Positions 1-8,243 of a DNA stretch of 64,000 nucleotides are shown one piece after another. The notes below the pieces were generated by a model. That model saw only the letters and a list, made by a program, of their open reading frames with translations, ran no database searches and was not told the origin of the DNA. The stretch is from positions 272,403 through 336,402 of the forward strand of contig CAMAVS010000001.1 in assembly GCA_945861665.1 (NCBI GenBank), in the 5' to 3' direction. The translations under genes and the position numbers were made by a program. The DNA is from Chitinophaga pinensis. Lineage in GTDB: Bacteria; Bacteroidota; Bacteroidia; UBA4408. Every line of letters starts with the position of its first letter. The first letter of the stretch is position 1.

Positions 1-155
1 TTAACTTTTGCATTATGGTGAATTTCGGCACCACTCATATAAACGGTTACCGATGTTACTTCAGACTTAACACATTTTTCAACATCCGCTGCCTGAACCA
101 TGTATGTGTATGCAAATACAATCAACAAGAGAAGTATGCACTTGTTTTTTTTCAT
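1..155 (-). CDS. DUF4140/DUF4139-type protein, N-terminal fragment
   Basis: The window edge cuts this gene. About 51 residues are visible from an ATG at 155: a short basic start, a hydrophobic stretch ending near AYTYMVQAA (signal peptide), then a segment containing VTVYMSGAEIHHNAKV. That segment matches the N-terminal strand pattern (VTVYxxGAxV..A.V) of DUF4140, which in Bacteroidota precedes DUF4139 in secreted proteins of unknown function. Assignment rests only on this short segment. A 27-nt gap separates it from the stop of the SCO gene upstream, so the two may be cotranscribed. Confidence 0.6.
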   Translation of the reverse strand, partial: MKKNKCILLLLIVFAYTYMVQAADVEKCVKSEVTSVTVYMSGAEIHHNAKV

Positions 156-182
156 AATTTAGTTTATTTTTCTCTCTTCACT

Positions 183-848
183 CTATTTTAAACTATTATT
201 ATACTTCTCTTCTTTCATTAACAAAGTAATATCCGTTATTAGCTTATCCACTTCCTGTGGACTAGTTCCATCATAGTAGCCCCGTATATGCTTTTGTTTA
301 TCGATAAGCACAAAATTTTGTGTGTGTATAAAATCATCCGGACCTCCATCCCCTTCTGCTGCATCTAAAAAATAGGACGTACGAGCAATGTCATACAAGC
401 GCTTTTTATCGCCTGTTAAAAAATGCCACTGCTCGGTATTTGCATTGTGCTTTTTAGCATATTCAACCATTACCTCAACGCTGTCAGTTTCAGGATCAAC
501 AGTGTGTGATAGTATTATCACATCAGGCTTCAACTTATTCGCTGCAGCAACCCGCTCCATTTGTTTGCTCATAACCGGACAAATACTATGACAAGTTGTG
601 AAAAAATAATCTACTACTACATACTTACCTTCAATATCTTTTTGAGTTATGGTTTTATTTGCTTGGTCAGTAAAGCTAAAATCGCGAATGGTATGAAAAA
701 CAGTATCCTTATGTACATTCACAGTTGATGGTCCGTAGTATGGAAAATACCGTAAAGGTTTTTTTGTATCGATGCCAAATAATGCATAAGCGGTAATCGC
801 TGCCACAGCAAGTAAAATAATAACAGACACGATGGAATTCCTATTCAT
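183..848 (-). CDS. SCO1/SenC/PrrC family copper chaperone
   Basis: 221 residues. A membrane anchor lies at about residues 5-24 and the rest is a periplasm-facing thioredoxin fold. Copper-binding CxxxC is present as C86-H-S-I-C90 in the TTCHSICPVMSKQM segment, and the conserved distal histidine is H175 (DFIHTQNF). These are the standard ligands for Cu(I)/Cu(II) binding in the family, which delivers copper to the CuA site of cytochrome c oxidase or acts as a thiol reductase. No oxidase genes lie alongside, so the client is not shown. Length is normal for bacterial SCO proteins. Confidence 0.93.
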   Translation of the reverse strand: MNRNSIVSVIILLAVAAITAYALFGIDTKKPLRYFPYYGPSTVNVHKDTVFHTIRDFSFTDQANKTITQKDIEGKYVVVDYFFTTCHSICPVMSKQMERVAAANKLKPDVIILSHTVDPETDSVEVMVEYAKKHNANTEQWHFLTGDKKRLYDIARTSYFLDAAEGDGGPDDFIHTQNFVLIDKQKHIRGYYDGTSPQEVDKLITDITLLMKEEKYNNSLK

Positions 849-978
849 ATACTTAATGTAAAAAACAGTGGGGTAATAAAATATTTATTTCTTATTTGTA
901 GGAATTTTCTTCTTATTTGTAGGTGCTGGCTTTCCTTTCGGTTCAGACTTGTTCACCTTCTTTGGAATTTCAATTTTC

Positions 979-2289
979 CTATATGTTTCTATTAATATCA
1001 AATTTCTCTAAATAATCTGCCACTCTTCTTACAAAACTTCCTCCCAACGAACCGTCAACTACACGATGGTCGTATGACAACGACAGGAACATCATATGAC
1101 GAATACCGATGGTATCGCCTAATTCAGTTTCAATCACTACCGGTTTTTTCTTAATGATTCCGACTGCCAAAATAGCCACCTGTGGTTGATTGATAATGGG
1201 TGTACCCATTACATTTCCAAATCCACCCACATTTGTTAAGGTAAAAGTTCCCCCTTGAATTTCATCGGGCTGCAATTTATTAATGCGTGCACGGTTGGCT
1301 AATTCATTTACCGATTTGGTTAAGCCTAACAAGTTTTTTTGGTCGGCATTACGAATTACAGGCACTATTAAATTACCTGAGGGCAATGCTGTTGCCATTC
1401 CAATGTTTATATTTTTGCGAATAATAATATTACTTCCATCTACCGAAACATTCACCATTGGAAAATCTTTTATGGCTCTTGCAACTGCCTCAATAAAGAT
1501 TGGAGTGTAGGTAATCTTTTCATTCTCACGTTTTTCAAATGAGTCTTTAATCTTATTTCGCCACAGTACCATATTGGTCACATCTGCTTCAACAAAAGAA
1601 GTAACGTGAGGAGAAGTGTGTTTGCTCATCACCATATGATCGGCAATAAGTTTGCGCATTCTGTCCATTTCTATTATCTCATCTCCTGCACCTACCGAAA
1701 CTGCAGGCTTGGATGGTATAGTAATTTGTGGAGCAATTGTTTGCTTTGTTTGTGTTGTTACAACAGTTGCTTGTTTACCTCTGTTCGGTATATAACCTAA
1801 TATATCAGCTTTGGTTACTCTTCCCTCTTTTCCAGTACCTGAAATCGACTCTAATTCATTGAGCGATATTCCCTCTTGCTTGGCAATATTTTTTACCAAA
1901 GGAGAATAAAATTTATTGGAATTTGTATAATCGTTTTTTGTTTCAGTTACTGAAACAGGAATGGGTACATTAACGGCTTCTACAACAGGCTTACTTTCAA
2001 CTTTTGCGGCCGTTTGAGTAACAGGAGTAGCTACGGCAGCAGCATCTCCATTAGTTCCTATAATTGCAATAACAGAACCCACTTGCACTACATCACCGTC
2101 TTTAAATAAACGTTTTAACAAAATACCGCCATTGGATGCAGGGACTTCCGAATCAACTTTATCAGTAGCTATTTCCAATACCGACTCATCGGCCTCAATT
2201 TTATCACCTTCTGCTTTCAACCACTTAATAATGGTTGCCTCAGCAACACTCTCACCCATTTTAGGCATTATCATTTCAAACTGCGCCAT
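979..2289 (-). CDS. 2-oxoacid dehydrogenase E2 (dihydrolipoamide acyltransferase, branched-chain type)
   Basis: 436 residues with normal E2 order. The N-terminal lipoyl domain carries the lipoylated lysine at K44 (EIATDKVDSE). After an Ala/Val/Pro/Thr linker comes a peripheral subunit-binding domain at about 125-165 (SPLVKNIAKQEG...GKEGRVTKADI). The catalytic acyltransferase domain ends with the active-site motif SYDHRVVDGSLGG. It transfers acyl groups to CoA in a cytoplasmic multienzyme complex. The natural partner is the fused E1 at 16573-19008, which has branched-chain features; a second E2 with two lipoyl domains at 55927 belongs to pyruvate dehydrogenase. A TATTTTTG box lies 53 nt upstream. 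The substrate is inferred. Confidence 0.92.
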   Translation of the reverse strand: MAQFEMIMPKMGESVAEATIIKWLKAEGDKIEADESVLEIATDKVDSEVPASNGGILLKRLFKDGDVVQVGSVIAIIGTNGDAAAVATPVTQTAAKVESKPVVEAVNVPIPVSVTETKNDYTNSNKFYSPLVKNIAKQEGISLNELESISGTGKEGRVTKADILGYIPNRGKQATVVTTQTKQTIAPQITIPSKPAVSVGAGDEIIEMDRMRKLIADHMVMSKHTSPHVTSFVEADVTNMVLWRNKIKDSFEKRENEKITYTPIFIEAVARAIKDFPMVNVSVDGSNIIIRKNINIGMATALPSGNLIVPVIRNADQKNLLGLTKSVNELANRARINKLQPDEIQGGTFTLTNVGGFGNVMGTPIINQPQVAILAVGIIKKKPVVIETELGDTIGIRHMMFLSLSYDHRVVDGSLGGSFVRRVADYLEKFDINRNI

Positions 2290-2342
2290 ACTCTTTTCTT
2301 GATTCTAAATTTTCACTAAATGTAACTCGTTTTAAGGAGGAA

Positions 2343-2350
2343 CAAAAATA
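2343..2350 (-). promoter_or_regulatory. Bacteroidota -7 box for the E2 gene
   Basis: On the minus strand this reads TATTTTTG, matching the Bacteroidota -7 consensus TAnnTTTG. It lies 53 nt before the E2 start codon. No clear -33 TTTG was found at the expected distance. Confidence 0.45.
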
Positions 2351-2383
2351 ATTTAATATTTCGGATAAACAATTCTAAACCTA

Positions 2384-2415
2384 TTTGGTTTTCTTATAGA
2401 AAGAGCCTATATTTA
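2384..2415 (+). promoter_or_regulatory. Probable promoter of the queuosine-precursor transporter
   Basis: TTTG at 2384-2387 and TATATTTA at 2408-2415 are 20 nt apart, close to the Bacteroidota TTTG-N19-TAnnTTTG arrangement with one mismatch in the last base. The start codon follows 25 nt later. No preQ1-type riboswitch was recognised in the leader. Confidence 0.4.
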
Positions 2416-2440
2416 ATGCGATAAAAACCTATAAAACGCT

Positions 2441-3082
2441 ATGTTTTCGTCTAAAAAAGACACCGTATTCATTATTTTGGCTTGCTTTTTTGTCACCAAT
2501 GCTATTGTAGCCGAACTTATAGGAGGAAAACTGATTCAAATTGGACCTTTTACGATGAGCATAGGCATACTACCTTGGCCCATTGTATTTTTAACCACCG
2601 ACTTAATAAACGAGTACTTTGGAAAATCTGGAGTACAAAAACTCACCATCATCACCGTTTTTTTAATCATCTATGCATTTATTGTTCTTTATGCAGGAAT
2701 GCAAGTAAAAGCAACCAGCTTTTCGCCCGTAAACGATGATAACTTTAGAGCAGTTTTTGGACAATCGATGTGGATAATTGTGGGTAGCATCATTGCTTTT
2801 TTAGTATCACAATTGGTGGATGTATTTATATTTTGGTTTTTGCGCGACAAAACAGGTGGTAAACATTTATGGCTGCGTTCCACAGGCTCAACTGTTATAT
2901 CGCAATTGATAGACACTTTTGTGGTATTGGGCATCGCCTTTTGGTTGCCAGGTAAAATAAACGGAACACAATTTTTAAATTTAGCATTAACCGGCTATAC
3001 CTGTAAATTAATTATTGCAGTGCTGCTAACTCCCGTAATTTATGCCCTGCATTATAGTATTGGGAAGTATATTAAGAGGTAA
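2441..3082 (+). CDS. yhhQ: Queuosine precursor transporter (YhhQ/VUT family, DUF165)
   Basis: 213 residues, almost entirely hydrophobic with about six membrane segments. Family signatures are visible: NAIVAELIGGKLIQ near the N-terminus, the proline-rich PWPIVFLTTDLINEYFG segment, and the SQLVDVFIFWFLRD and GSTVISQLIDTFV helices carrying polar Q and D residues. The family imports preQ0/preQ1 or related 7-deazapurines for queuosine modification of tRNA. It stands alone, divergent from the E2 gene, with its own promoter. No que genes are adjacent, so the substrate rests on the family. Confidence 0.88.
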   Translation: MFSSKKDTVFIILACFFVTNAIVAELIGGKLIQIGPFTMSIGILPWPIVFLTTDLINEYFGKSGVQKLTIITVFLIIYAFIVLYAGMQVKATSFSPVNDDNFRAVFGQSMWIIVGSIIAFLVSQLVDVFIFWFLRDKTGGKHLWLRSTGSTVISQLIDTFVVLGIAFWLPGKINGTQFLNLALTGYTCKLIIAVLLTPVIYALHYSIGKYIKR

Positions 3083-3111
3083 AATGGCTATCATTCCCAT
3101 AATATTTATTA

Positions 3112-3987
3112 CTACCCTTTCAATTTAACCCTCTCAAAAGCATCGATATAGCTTTTTTTGCTTGCATTGTATATAGTAGCACCTATGCGTTGGGCATAAT
3201 CCTTTAAAAAATAGTATCCTAAAAAGCCCAAGTATATTTTGCGCAAAATATCGTGTATTTTAAAACTGCTTCCATCCATTTTCATCATACCAAAACGAGA
3301 TGCTTCCGCTTCGTAAAAATGTTGGTGGTTAACGGTTGCAATGTTATTTTCATCCACTCGTAATTCCTCATGCCAAGAGTGGTCGGCACCCACTATGTAT
3401 ATTTTTTTATAGTCCATATTCAATGCCATAAAAATACCCGGCACCAATACATTATGCGGACGTGGCATTCCCAAATTAAGTTTGTATAGTAAACAGTTTA
3501 TACTACTAAAACCCTCCACCGGTGTACTGTTATAAAAACAAACTGTCACATTTTTATTGTTGCTTAAATACTTTTTCCAAACAGCCGAATTCTTAGCAAA
3601 CGAAGGAATAAAAACAAACAATGGCCAAGTCGTTTTTTCGGCAATGCCCGTAAATATTTCAACACGGTATTTTTCGTGCAATGCACTTACCGGTTTTTCA
3701 CTAAAATATTCGGGAGCATTTAATATATAATAACGTGGCTGCAATTTTTCGTATTCATTGGATGTAACAAACAGGTTTACACACATTAATTTTTTCGATT
3801 GCAAAGCTGTATAATCTTCTGCCAGTGTTTGGTTAAAAGAAGGTCCGTTACCCAATACGACACATTCATCCGTTGCGGTCACTTTCTCGGGCATACACAC
3901 AAAGTACTTAGAAAGCAGTATTATTTTAATAACACTCGCCAGTGATTGAAATGCATTATTAAGGAAAACCGACATTTTTAACAACAT
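3112..3987 (-). CDS. DUF115/GT42-like glycan biosynthesis protein
   Basis: 291 residues. After an N-terminal hydrophobic helix (about 6-30) the sequence has CVVLGNGPSFNQTL, the nucleotide-binding style motif at the start of DUF115 (MptE-like) proteins and of GT42 sialyltransferases such as Campylobacter Cst. Later segments RPHNVLVPGIFMALNMDYKKIYIVGADHSWHEE follow the same layout (a helix with M-A-L-N-M before a strand ending in G-x-D). It is 4 nt downstream of the GT2 gene and probably cotranscribed, which supports a role in building a glycan. Sugar donor and acceptor are unknown. DUF115-like is more certain than sialyltransferase. Confidence 0.6.
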   Translation of the reverse strand: MLLKMSVFLNNAFQSLASVIKIILLSKYFVCMPEKVTATDECVVLGNGPSFNQTLAEDYTALQSKKLMCVNLFVTSNEYEKLQPRYYILNAPEYFSEKPVSALHEKYRVEIFTGIAEKTTWPLFVFIPSFAKNSAVWKKYLSNNKNVTVCFYNSTPVEGFSSINCLLYKLNLGMPRPHNVLVPGIFMALNMDYKKIYIVGADHSWHEELRVDENNIATVNHQHFYEAEASRFGMMKMDGSSFKIHDILRKIYLGFLGYYFLKDYAQRIGATIYNASKKSYIDAFERVKLKG

Positions 3988-3991
3988 AGCT

Positions 3992-4894
3992 TTAAGCCTT
4001 TAAAAAACCAATAGTTGCATACCATCGGATAAACAATAAATAATATCCTTTTGAAAATTGCCCGTGCAAGGAATACCAAATAGCCAATACAATTCCTCCT
4101 AAATTTTTATACATATACTCTACAAATTTCCTAAACTGAGGAATAGCACCACGTGTGCGCGTCATAATACGTTCGCTGGCGCCATTGCCTGTAACCTGAT
4201 TGCGCACATATTCTTTAGTAAGTCGGCTATCATCAATACTATGGTAAACAATCAATTCGGGTAAATACATTACTTTCCCTCCTGCCAATCGCAATTTATC
4301 GAACATATCCTTTTCCTCACTACCCAAGCCTTTGTTTCCTATTCTCCCCAATTGTGTATTAAAACGACCTACCTTATTCAACATTGCTGTTTTTATCGAC
4401 ATATTACTGCCAAAAGGATACCTACCTGCTTCGTATTCAAAAATGGTATCGCCATAATCCACCTCACCTACCAAAGCCATAATGTATTTCGACAACCATT
4501 CGGGCTTTTTGTTTAAGAATTTTGCAAATATCTTCCCTCCTACTGCATCTATTTCATGATACTCTTCCATATAACTTACAGTTTTTTCCAAAAAATGCTT
4601 TTCAATAACAGCATCATCATCAATAAAAGTAACAATGGGTGTTGATGATTCTTCAATGCCTCTGTTTCTACCAAAAGACAAACCCTGATTGTACTCTTCA
4701 CAATAAATAATTTTCAATTGAGGATTATTTTGCTGAAAGGCAAAACTAATTTCTTTTGTTCTATCGGTTGAATTATTATTCACAATAATTACTTCAAAAC
4801 ATTCAGGAGACAGAGTTTGTATTCTCAGCCCCTCTAATGCTTCGGGTAAAAAACGTTCGCGATTATATGTAGCTACTACTGCAGATATTTTCAC
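3992..4894 (-). CDS. Glycosyltransferase family 2
   Basis: 300 residues, GT-A fold. The nucleotide-sugar binding start is ISAVVATYNRERFLPEAL, followed by VIIVNNNSTDRT, then the metal-binding FIDDDAVIE (DXD-type). The GLGSEEKDMFDKL segment supplies the usual ED-type catalytic base region. A C-terminal hydrophobic stretch suggests membrane association. The start codon is GTG. It begins 6 nt after the stop of the TPR gene and is followed by the DUF115 protein, so the three read as one minus-strand operon. Substrate unknown. Confidence 0.88.
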   Translation of the reverse strand: MKISAVVATYNRERFLPEALEGLRIQTLSPECFEVIIVNNNSTDRTKEISFAFQQNNPQLKIIYCEEYNQGLSFGRNRGIEESSTPIVTFIDDDAVIEKHFLEKTVSYMEEYHEIDAVGGKIFAKFLNKKPEWLSKYIMALVGEVDYGDTIFEYEAGRYPFGSNMSIKTAMLNKVGRFNTQLGRIGNKGLGSEEKDMFDKLRLAGGKVMYLPELIVYHSIDDSRLTKEYVRNQVTGNGASERIMTRTRGAIPQFRKFVEYMYKNLGGIVLAIWYSLHGQFSKGYYLLFIRWYATIGFLKA

Positions 4895-4900
4895 GTCAAC

Positions 4901-5668
4901 TTATTTCATTTTAGCCAACAAAGCTTTACATTGGGTATCGCTGTTGCGATCGTCATCGCTCGCAGTAGTCAATGCCAAGGCTTTATTGGCCCACACTTTT
5001 GCAGCAGCATTGTTTCCCATATCGTAGTATGTAGCAGCTAACTCATATTGATGCAATTTATATTTAGGTTCATTAACAACGGCTTGCGTAAATGACTTAA
5101 CTGCATCTTCGTAAGTAGCACCAACTGGCATACCACCAAATAATGCATTTACTGCAAGCTTTTCTACAGCATTAAATCCGGCAATCGTTCTGTTCCACCG
5201 GCCCAAAATATGCCATGCACCGGGATGCTTTGGGTTCAATTTCAAGGCTAAATCTATTTCGCTTTTTATCAATTTTGAACTATTTATTTTTTGTTTCGAA
5301 CCTGCATTCTCATTTATCCTTCCCAATGCCATCGCATACACATAGTGGCTTTCGGCACTTTTAGCATCCATTTTTATGGATTTTTTCGCAAGCATTTCTC
5401 CCGTTTTGTAATACGATTGTTTCGCAGCTTCACTTGCTTGCTGATAGCCATATTTTGAATAAAAATAACTACCGTTTTGTATGTAACTAATTTCGCTCGA
5501 ATCTGCCTTCATCAGCTTTTGAAAAACAAAAAAACCGTCTTTATAATTGCGCTCTTCACGATATTTAACACCCTTTGCATACAATTCTTCATTGCTTTGC
5601 GCACTAACCAAATTTGAGTACAAAATACACAATGGCATAAAAATTAAAAGTCGAAGTTTTATTTTCAT
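4901..5668 (-). CDS. Exported TPR protein resembling RMDN/FAM82 proteins
   Basis: 255 residues with a signal peptide (MKIKLRLLIFMPLCILYSNLVSAQ, cleavage after SAQ). The remainder is helical TPR-type repeats. The segment HPGAWHILGRWN...EKLAVNALFGGMP...TYEDAVKSFTQAV closely follows the pattern of the eukaryotic regulator of microtubule dynamics (RMDN/FAM82) family and its bacterial relatives. In bacteria these are envelope TPR proteins of unknown function. It is first in the minus-strand operon with GT2 and DUF115, divergent from gldF. Confidence 0.7.
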   Translation of the reverse strand: MKIKLRLLIFMPLCILYSNLVSAQSNEELYAKGVKYREERNYKDGFFVFQKLMKADSSEISYIQNGSYFYSKYGYQQASEAAKQSYYKTGEMLAKKSIKMDAKSAESHYVYAMALGRINENAGSKQKINSSKLIKSEIDLALKLNPKHPGAWHILGRWNRTIAGFNAVEKLAVNALFGGMPVGATYEDAVKSFTQAVVNEPKYKLHQYELAATYYDMGNNAAAKVWANKALALTTASDDDRNSDTQCKALLAKMK

Positions 5669-5752
5669 AACAAATAATGTTTAATAAATAATAAACAAAA
5701 CTACAAATATTTCATCAGCTAATTCACAATATGCTATTGATAAGTATATTTT

Positions 5753-5780
5753 TTTGTAGATACTTAAAAGTATAACTTTG
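5753..5780 (+). promoter_or_regulatory. Probable promoter of the gldFG operon
   Basis: TTTG at 5753-5756 and TAACTTTG at 5773-5780 (exact TAnnTTTG) are spaced by 16 nt, a little shorter than the usual 17-23. The gldF start codon is 24 nt downstream. Confidence 0.45.
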
Positions 5781-5804
5781 TTTTCGTAAAACTGGGAATA
5801 CATA

Positions 5805-6536
5805 ATGTACGCTTTATTAAAAAAGGAAATAAATAGTTTTTTAAGTTCACTTATAGGATATATCGTCATTACCGTTTTTTTATTGACCGTAGGCTTATTT
5901 ATGTGGATTTTTCCGGGCGACTCGAATGTACTCGAAAATGGGTACTCTAATATTGATGGCTTATTTGTAGTGGCGCCATGGGTATTTATGTTTCTTATAC
6001 CGGCAATAACAATGCGCTCATTTGCAGATGAAAAAAAAAGCGGAACAATTGAATTATTGCTTACACGTCCATTAACAGATTTGCAAATAATTGCTTCGAA
6101 ATACCTTGCAGGATTTATTTTGGTTCTGTTTTCATTATTGCCAACACTCATTTATTATATATCTGTTCATTTTTTAGGAAATCCTACCGGAAATATTGAC
6201 ACAGGTGGCATGTGGGGCTCGTACATTGGGCTCTTATTTTTAGCATCGGCATTTGTAAGCATCGGTATTTTTGCTTCATCTATTACAGAGAATCAAGTTA
6301 TAGCGTTTATCGTTGCAGTATTTCTTTGTTTCTTCAGCTTCATTGGATTTGATTCTATAAGCGGACTCGATTTGTTTGGAACAGTTGATACGCTAATTAT
6401 GAGTTTAAGTGTTAATGAGCACTATATATCAATGAGTCGAGGTGTTATCGACACACGCGATGTGTTTTACTTTTTAAGTGTTATAGGCATCTTTATATTG
6501 TTAACAAAAACAACGCTCGAAAGCAGAAAGTGGTAA
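5805..6536 (+). CDS. gldF: Gliding motility ABC transporter permease GldF
   Basis: 243 residues, ABC-2 type permease with about six membrane segments. The N-terminus (ALLKKEINSFLSSLIGYI) and the segment FMWIFPGDSNVLENGYSNIDGLF are characteristic of GldF, and RSFADEKKSGTIELLLTRPL is the cytoplasmic loop shared by ABC-2 permeases. With GldG and the separately encoded ATPase GldA it forms an inner-membrane transporter needed for gliding in some Flavobacteria. gldG follows after 7 nt. gldA is not in the window, as is usual. Homologues also occur in non-gliding Bacteroidota, so gene presence alone does not prove motility. Confidence 0.92.
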   Translation: MYALLKKEINSFLSSLIGYIVITVFLLTVGLFMWIFPGDSNVLENGYSNIDGLFVVAPWVFMFLIPAITMRSFADEKKSGTIELLLTRPLTDLQIIASKYLAGFILVLFSLLPTLIYYISVHFLGNPTGNIDTGGMWGSYIGLLFLASAFVSIGIFASSITENQVIAFIVAVFLCFFSFIGFDSISGLDLFGTVDTLIMSLSVNEHYISMSRGVIDTRDVFYFLSVIGIFILLTKTTLESRKW

Positions 6537-6543
6537 TAGAAAG

Positions 6544-8235
6544 ATGAAAACAAGAAGTAATAAAAAACAAAGTGCCATTCAGCTATCTATAGCATTGATA
6601 AGCATATTGTTGCTAAATGTAATTGGCTCCTTTTTATTTATACGCTTCGACCTAACTTCCGAAAAACGGTACACTTTATCCGATGCTACAAAAAAGTTAC
6701 TGACTGAACTAGAGGATGTGGTATACATAAAAATATATTTAGAAGGAGAATTTCCAGCTGGTTTCAAGCGCCTAAGGAATGAGACGAAAGAAATGATTGA
6801 CGAGTTTAGAGCCTACGGAGGAGACAACATTCAGTATGAATTTATTAACCCAAACGAAAGCAGCGATGAGGCACAAAAAAAAGAATTGTACAAACAGTTA
6901 TACGACCACGGTTTAAAACCAACCGACCTTCAAGTAAAAGGAAACGATGGACAATCACAACAAATTATTTTTCCAGGTGCCCTATTATCATACCGCTCAC
7001 GCGAAGTACCTTTGCAACTCTTAAAAAGCATAATTGGAGCTCAACCCGAAGAAATGTTAAACAACTCCATTCAAGGCTTGGAGTATGAAATCTCTAATTC
7101 CATTCGGAAACTAACAAACAACAATAAACCGAAAATAGCATTTATTGATGGTCATGGTGAACTGGACACCTTGCAAACCTACGATATAATGAAATCGCTG
7201 CAAGAATATTACTTGGTGGAAAGAGTCACATTGAACGAACAATTAAATAGTTTACTGTTGTTTAAGGCCGCTGTTATTGCAAAACCAGATAGCGCTTTTA
7301 GTGAAAAGGATAAATTTATTATAGATCAATTTATTATGAAGGGCGGAAAAATACTGTGGCTTATTGATCCTATGTTTGCTACTTTGGACAGCCTAAAATC
7401 GGATGGAAGTACGATAGGCATTTCAAACTCGCTTAATTTGGACGACCAATTATTTAAGTATGGTGTTCGCTTAAATTCAAATTTAATTATGGATATACAG
7501 GCTGCTCCCATTCCAATTGTAACAGGGCAGACAGGAAATCAACCACAGCAACAATTATTTCCTTGGTATTATTACCCCTTGGCATTTCCAACAAGCAGTC
7601 ACCCTATTGTAAATAATTTAAATGCCGTACGTTTTGAATTCGCCAGCTCCATTGATACCTTAAGTAATAAAGGCGTAAAAAAAACAATTTTGTTAGAAAG
7701 CTCAAAATATACTAAGCTAAAAAATTCACCTGTAAATATTTCGCTCGGAATTGTACGTTTTAAACCCAAAATGGAGCAATTCAACAAAGCAAACCAAGCA
7801 ATGGCAGTATTGTTAGAAGGCACATTTCAGTCGGTTTTTAAAAACCGTGTAACACCCCAAGTGTTGAAGGATAGCGCCATACAATTTAAAGCTGAAAGTG
7901 GTCCGAATAAAATGATAATAGTAGGTGACGGTGACATCATAAAAAATGAAGTAAAAAAAGGTTCAAATTATATTATTCCTTTAGGCATAGATAAATACAC
8001 ACGCGAAGAGTACGGGAACAAAAATTTCATTTTAAATTGTATGAATTACTTGTTGGATGATTCAGGATTAATATCAGTCCGATCAAGGGTTCTCAAACTC
8101 CGTTTGTTGGATCAGGAAGCTATTGAAAAAAACACATTGCAATGGAAAATACTAAACACTGTTTTTCCAATTCTGTTTATTATACTATTAGGTTTTATTC
8201 AGAATGCAATGCGCAAAAGAAAATATGCCCGATAA
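6544..8235 (+). CDS. gldG: Gliding-associated ABC transporter auxiliary protein GldG
   Basis: 563 residues. One N-terminal membrane segment (about 14-34), a large periplasmic region and a C-terminal membrane segment (NTVFPILFIILLGFIQNAM) followed by basic residues. The text RFDLTSEKRYTLSDATKKLL and the later IDGHGELDT segment match the GldG / ABC-type auxiliary domain. It works with GldF. The next gene, 8 nt downstream, is a DUF4340 protein that commonly accompanies this pair. Confidence 0.92.
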   Translation: MKTRSNKKQSAIQLSIALISILLLNVIGSFLFIRFDLTSEKRYTLSDATKKLLTELEDVVYIKIYLEGEFPAGFKRLRNETKEMIDEFRAYGGDNIQYEFINPNESSDEAQKKELYKQLYDHGLKPTDLQVKGNDGQSQQIIFPGALLSYRSREVPLQLLKSIIGAQPEEMLNNSIQGLEYEISNSIRKLTNNNKPKIAFIDGHGELDTLQTYDIMKSLQEYYLVERVTLNEQLNSLLLFKAAVIAKPDSAFSEKDKFIIDQFIMKGGKILWLIDPMFATLDSLKSDGSTIGISNSLNLDDQLFKYGVRLNSNLIMDIQAAPIPIVTGQTGNQPQQQLFPWYYYPLAFPTSSHPIVNNLNAVRFEFASSIDTLSNKGVKKTILLESSKYTKLKNSPVNISLGIVRFKPKMEQFNKANQAMAVLLEGTFQSVFKNRVTPQVLKDSAIQFKAESGPNKMIIVGDGDIIKNEVKKGSNYIIPLGIDKYTREEYGNKNFILNCMNYLLDDSGLISVRSRVLKLRLLDQEAIEKNTLQWKILNTVFPILFIILLGFIQNAMRKRKYAR

Positions 8236-8243
8236 ATTGATCT

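Noticed and set aside
2416-2440. preQ1 riboswitch ahead of the queuosine-precursor transporter
   Set aside because: The space between the probable promoter and start codon is too short (25 nt) and no preQ1 pseudoknot sequence was seen.
5681-6151. 156-residue minus-strand frame opposite gldF
   Set aside because: Antisense shadow of gldF. Its composition follows the reverse of a membrane-protein gene and it has no family resemblance.
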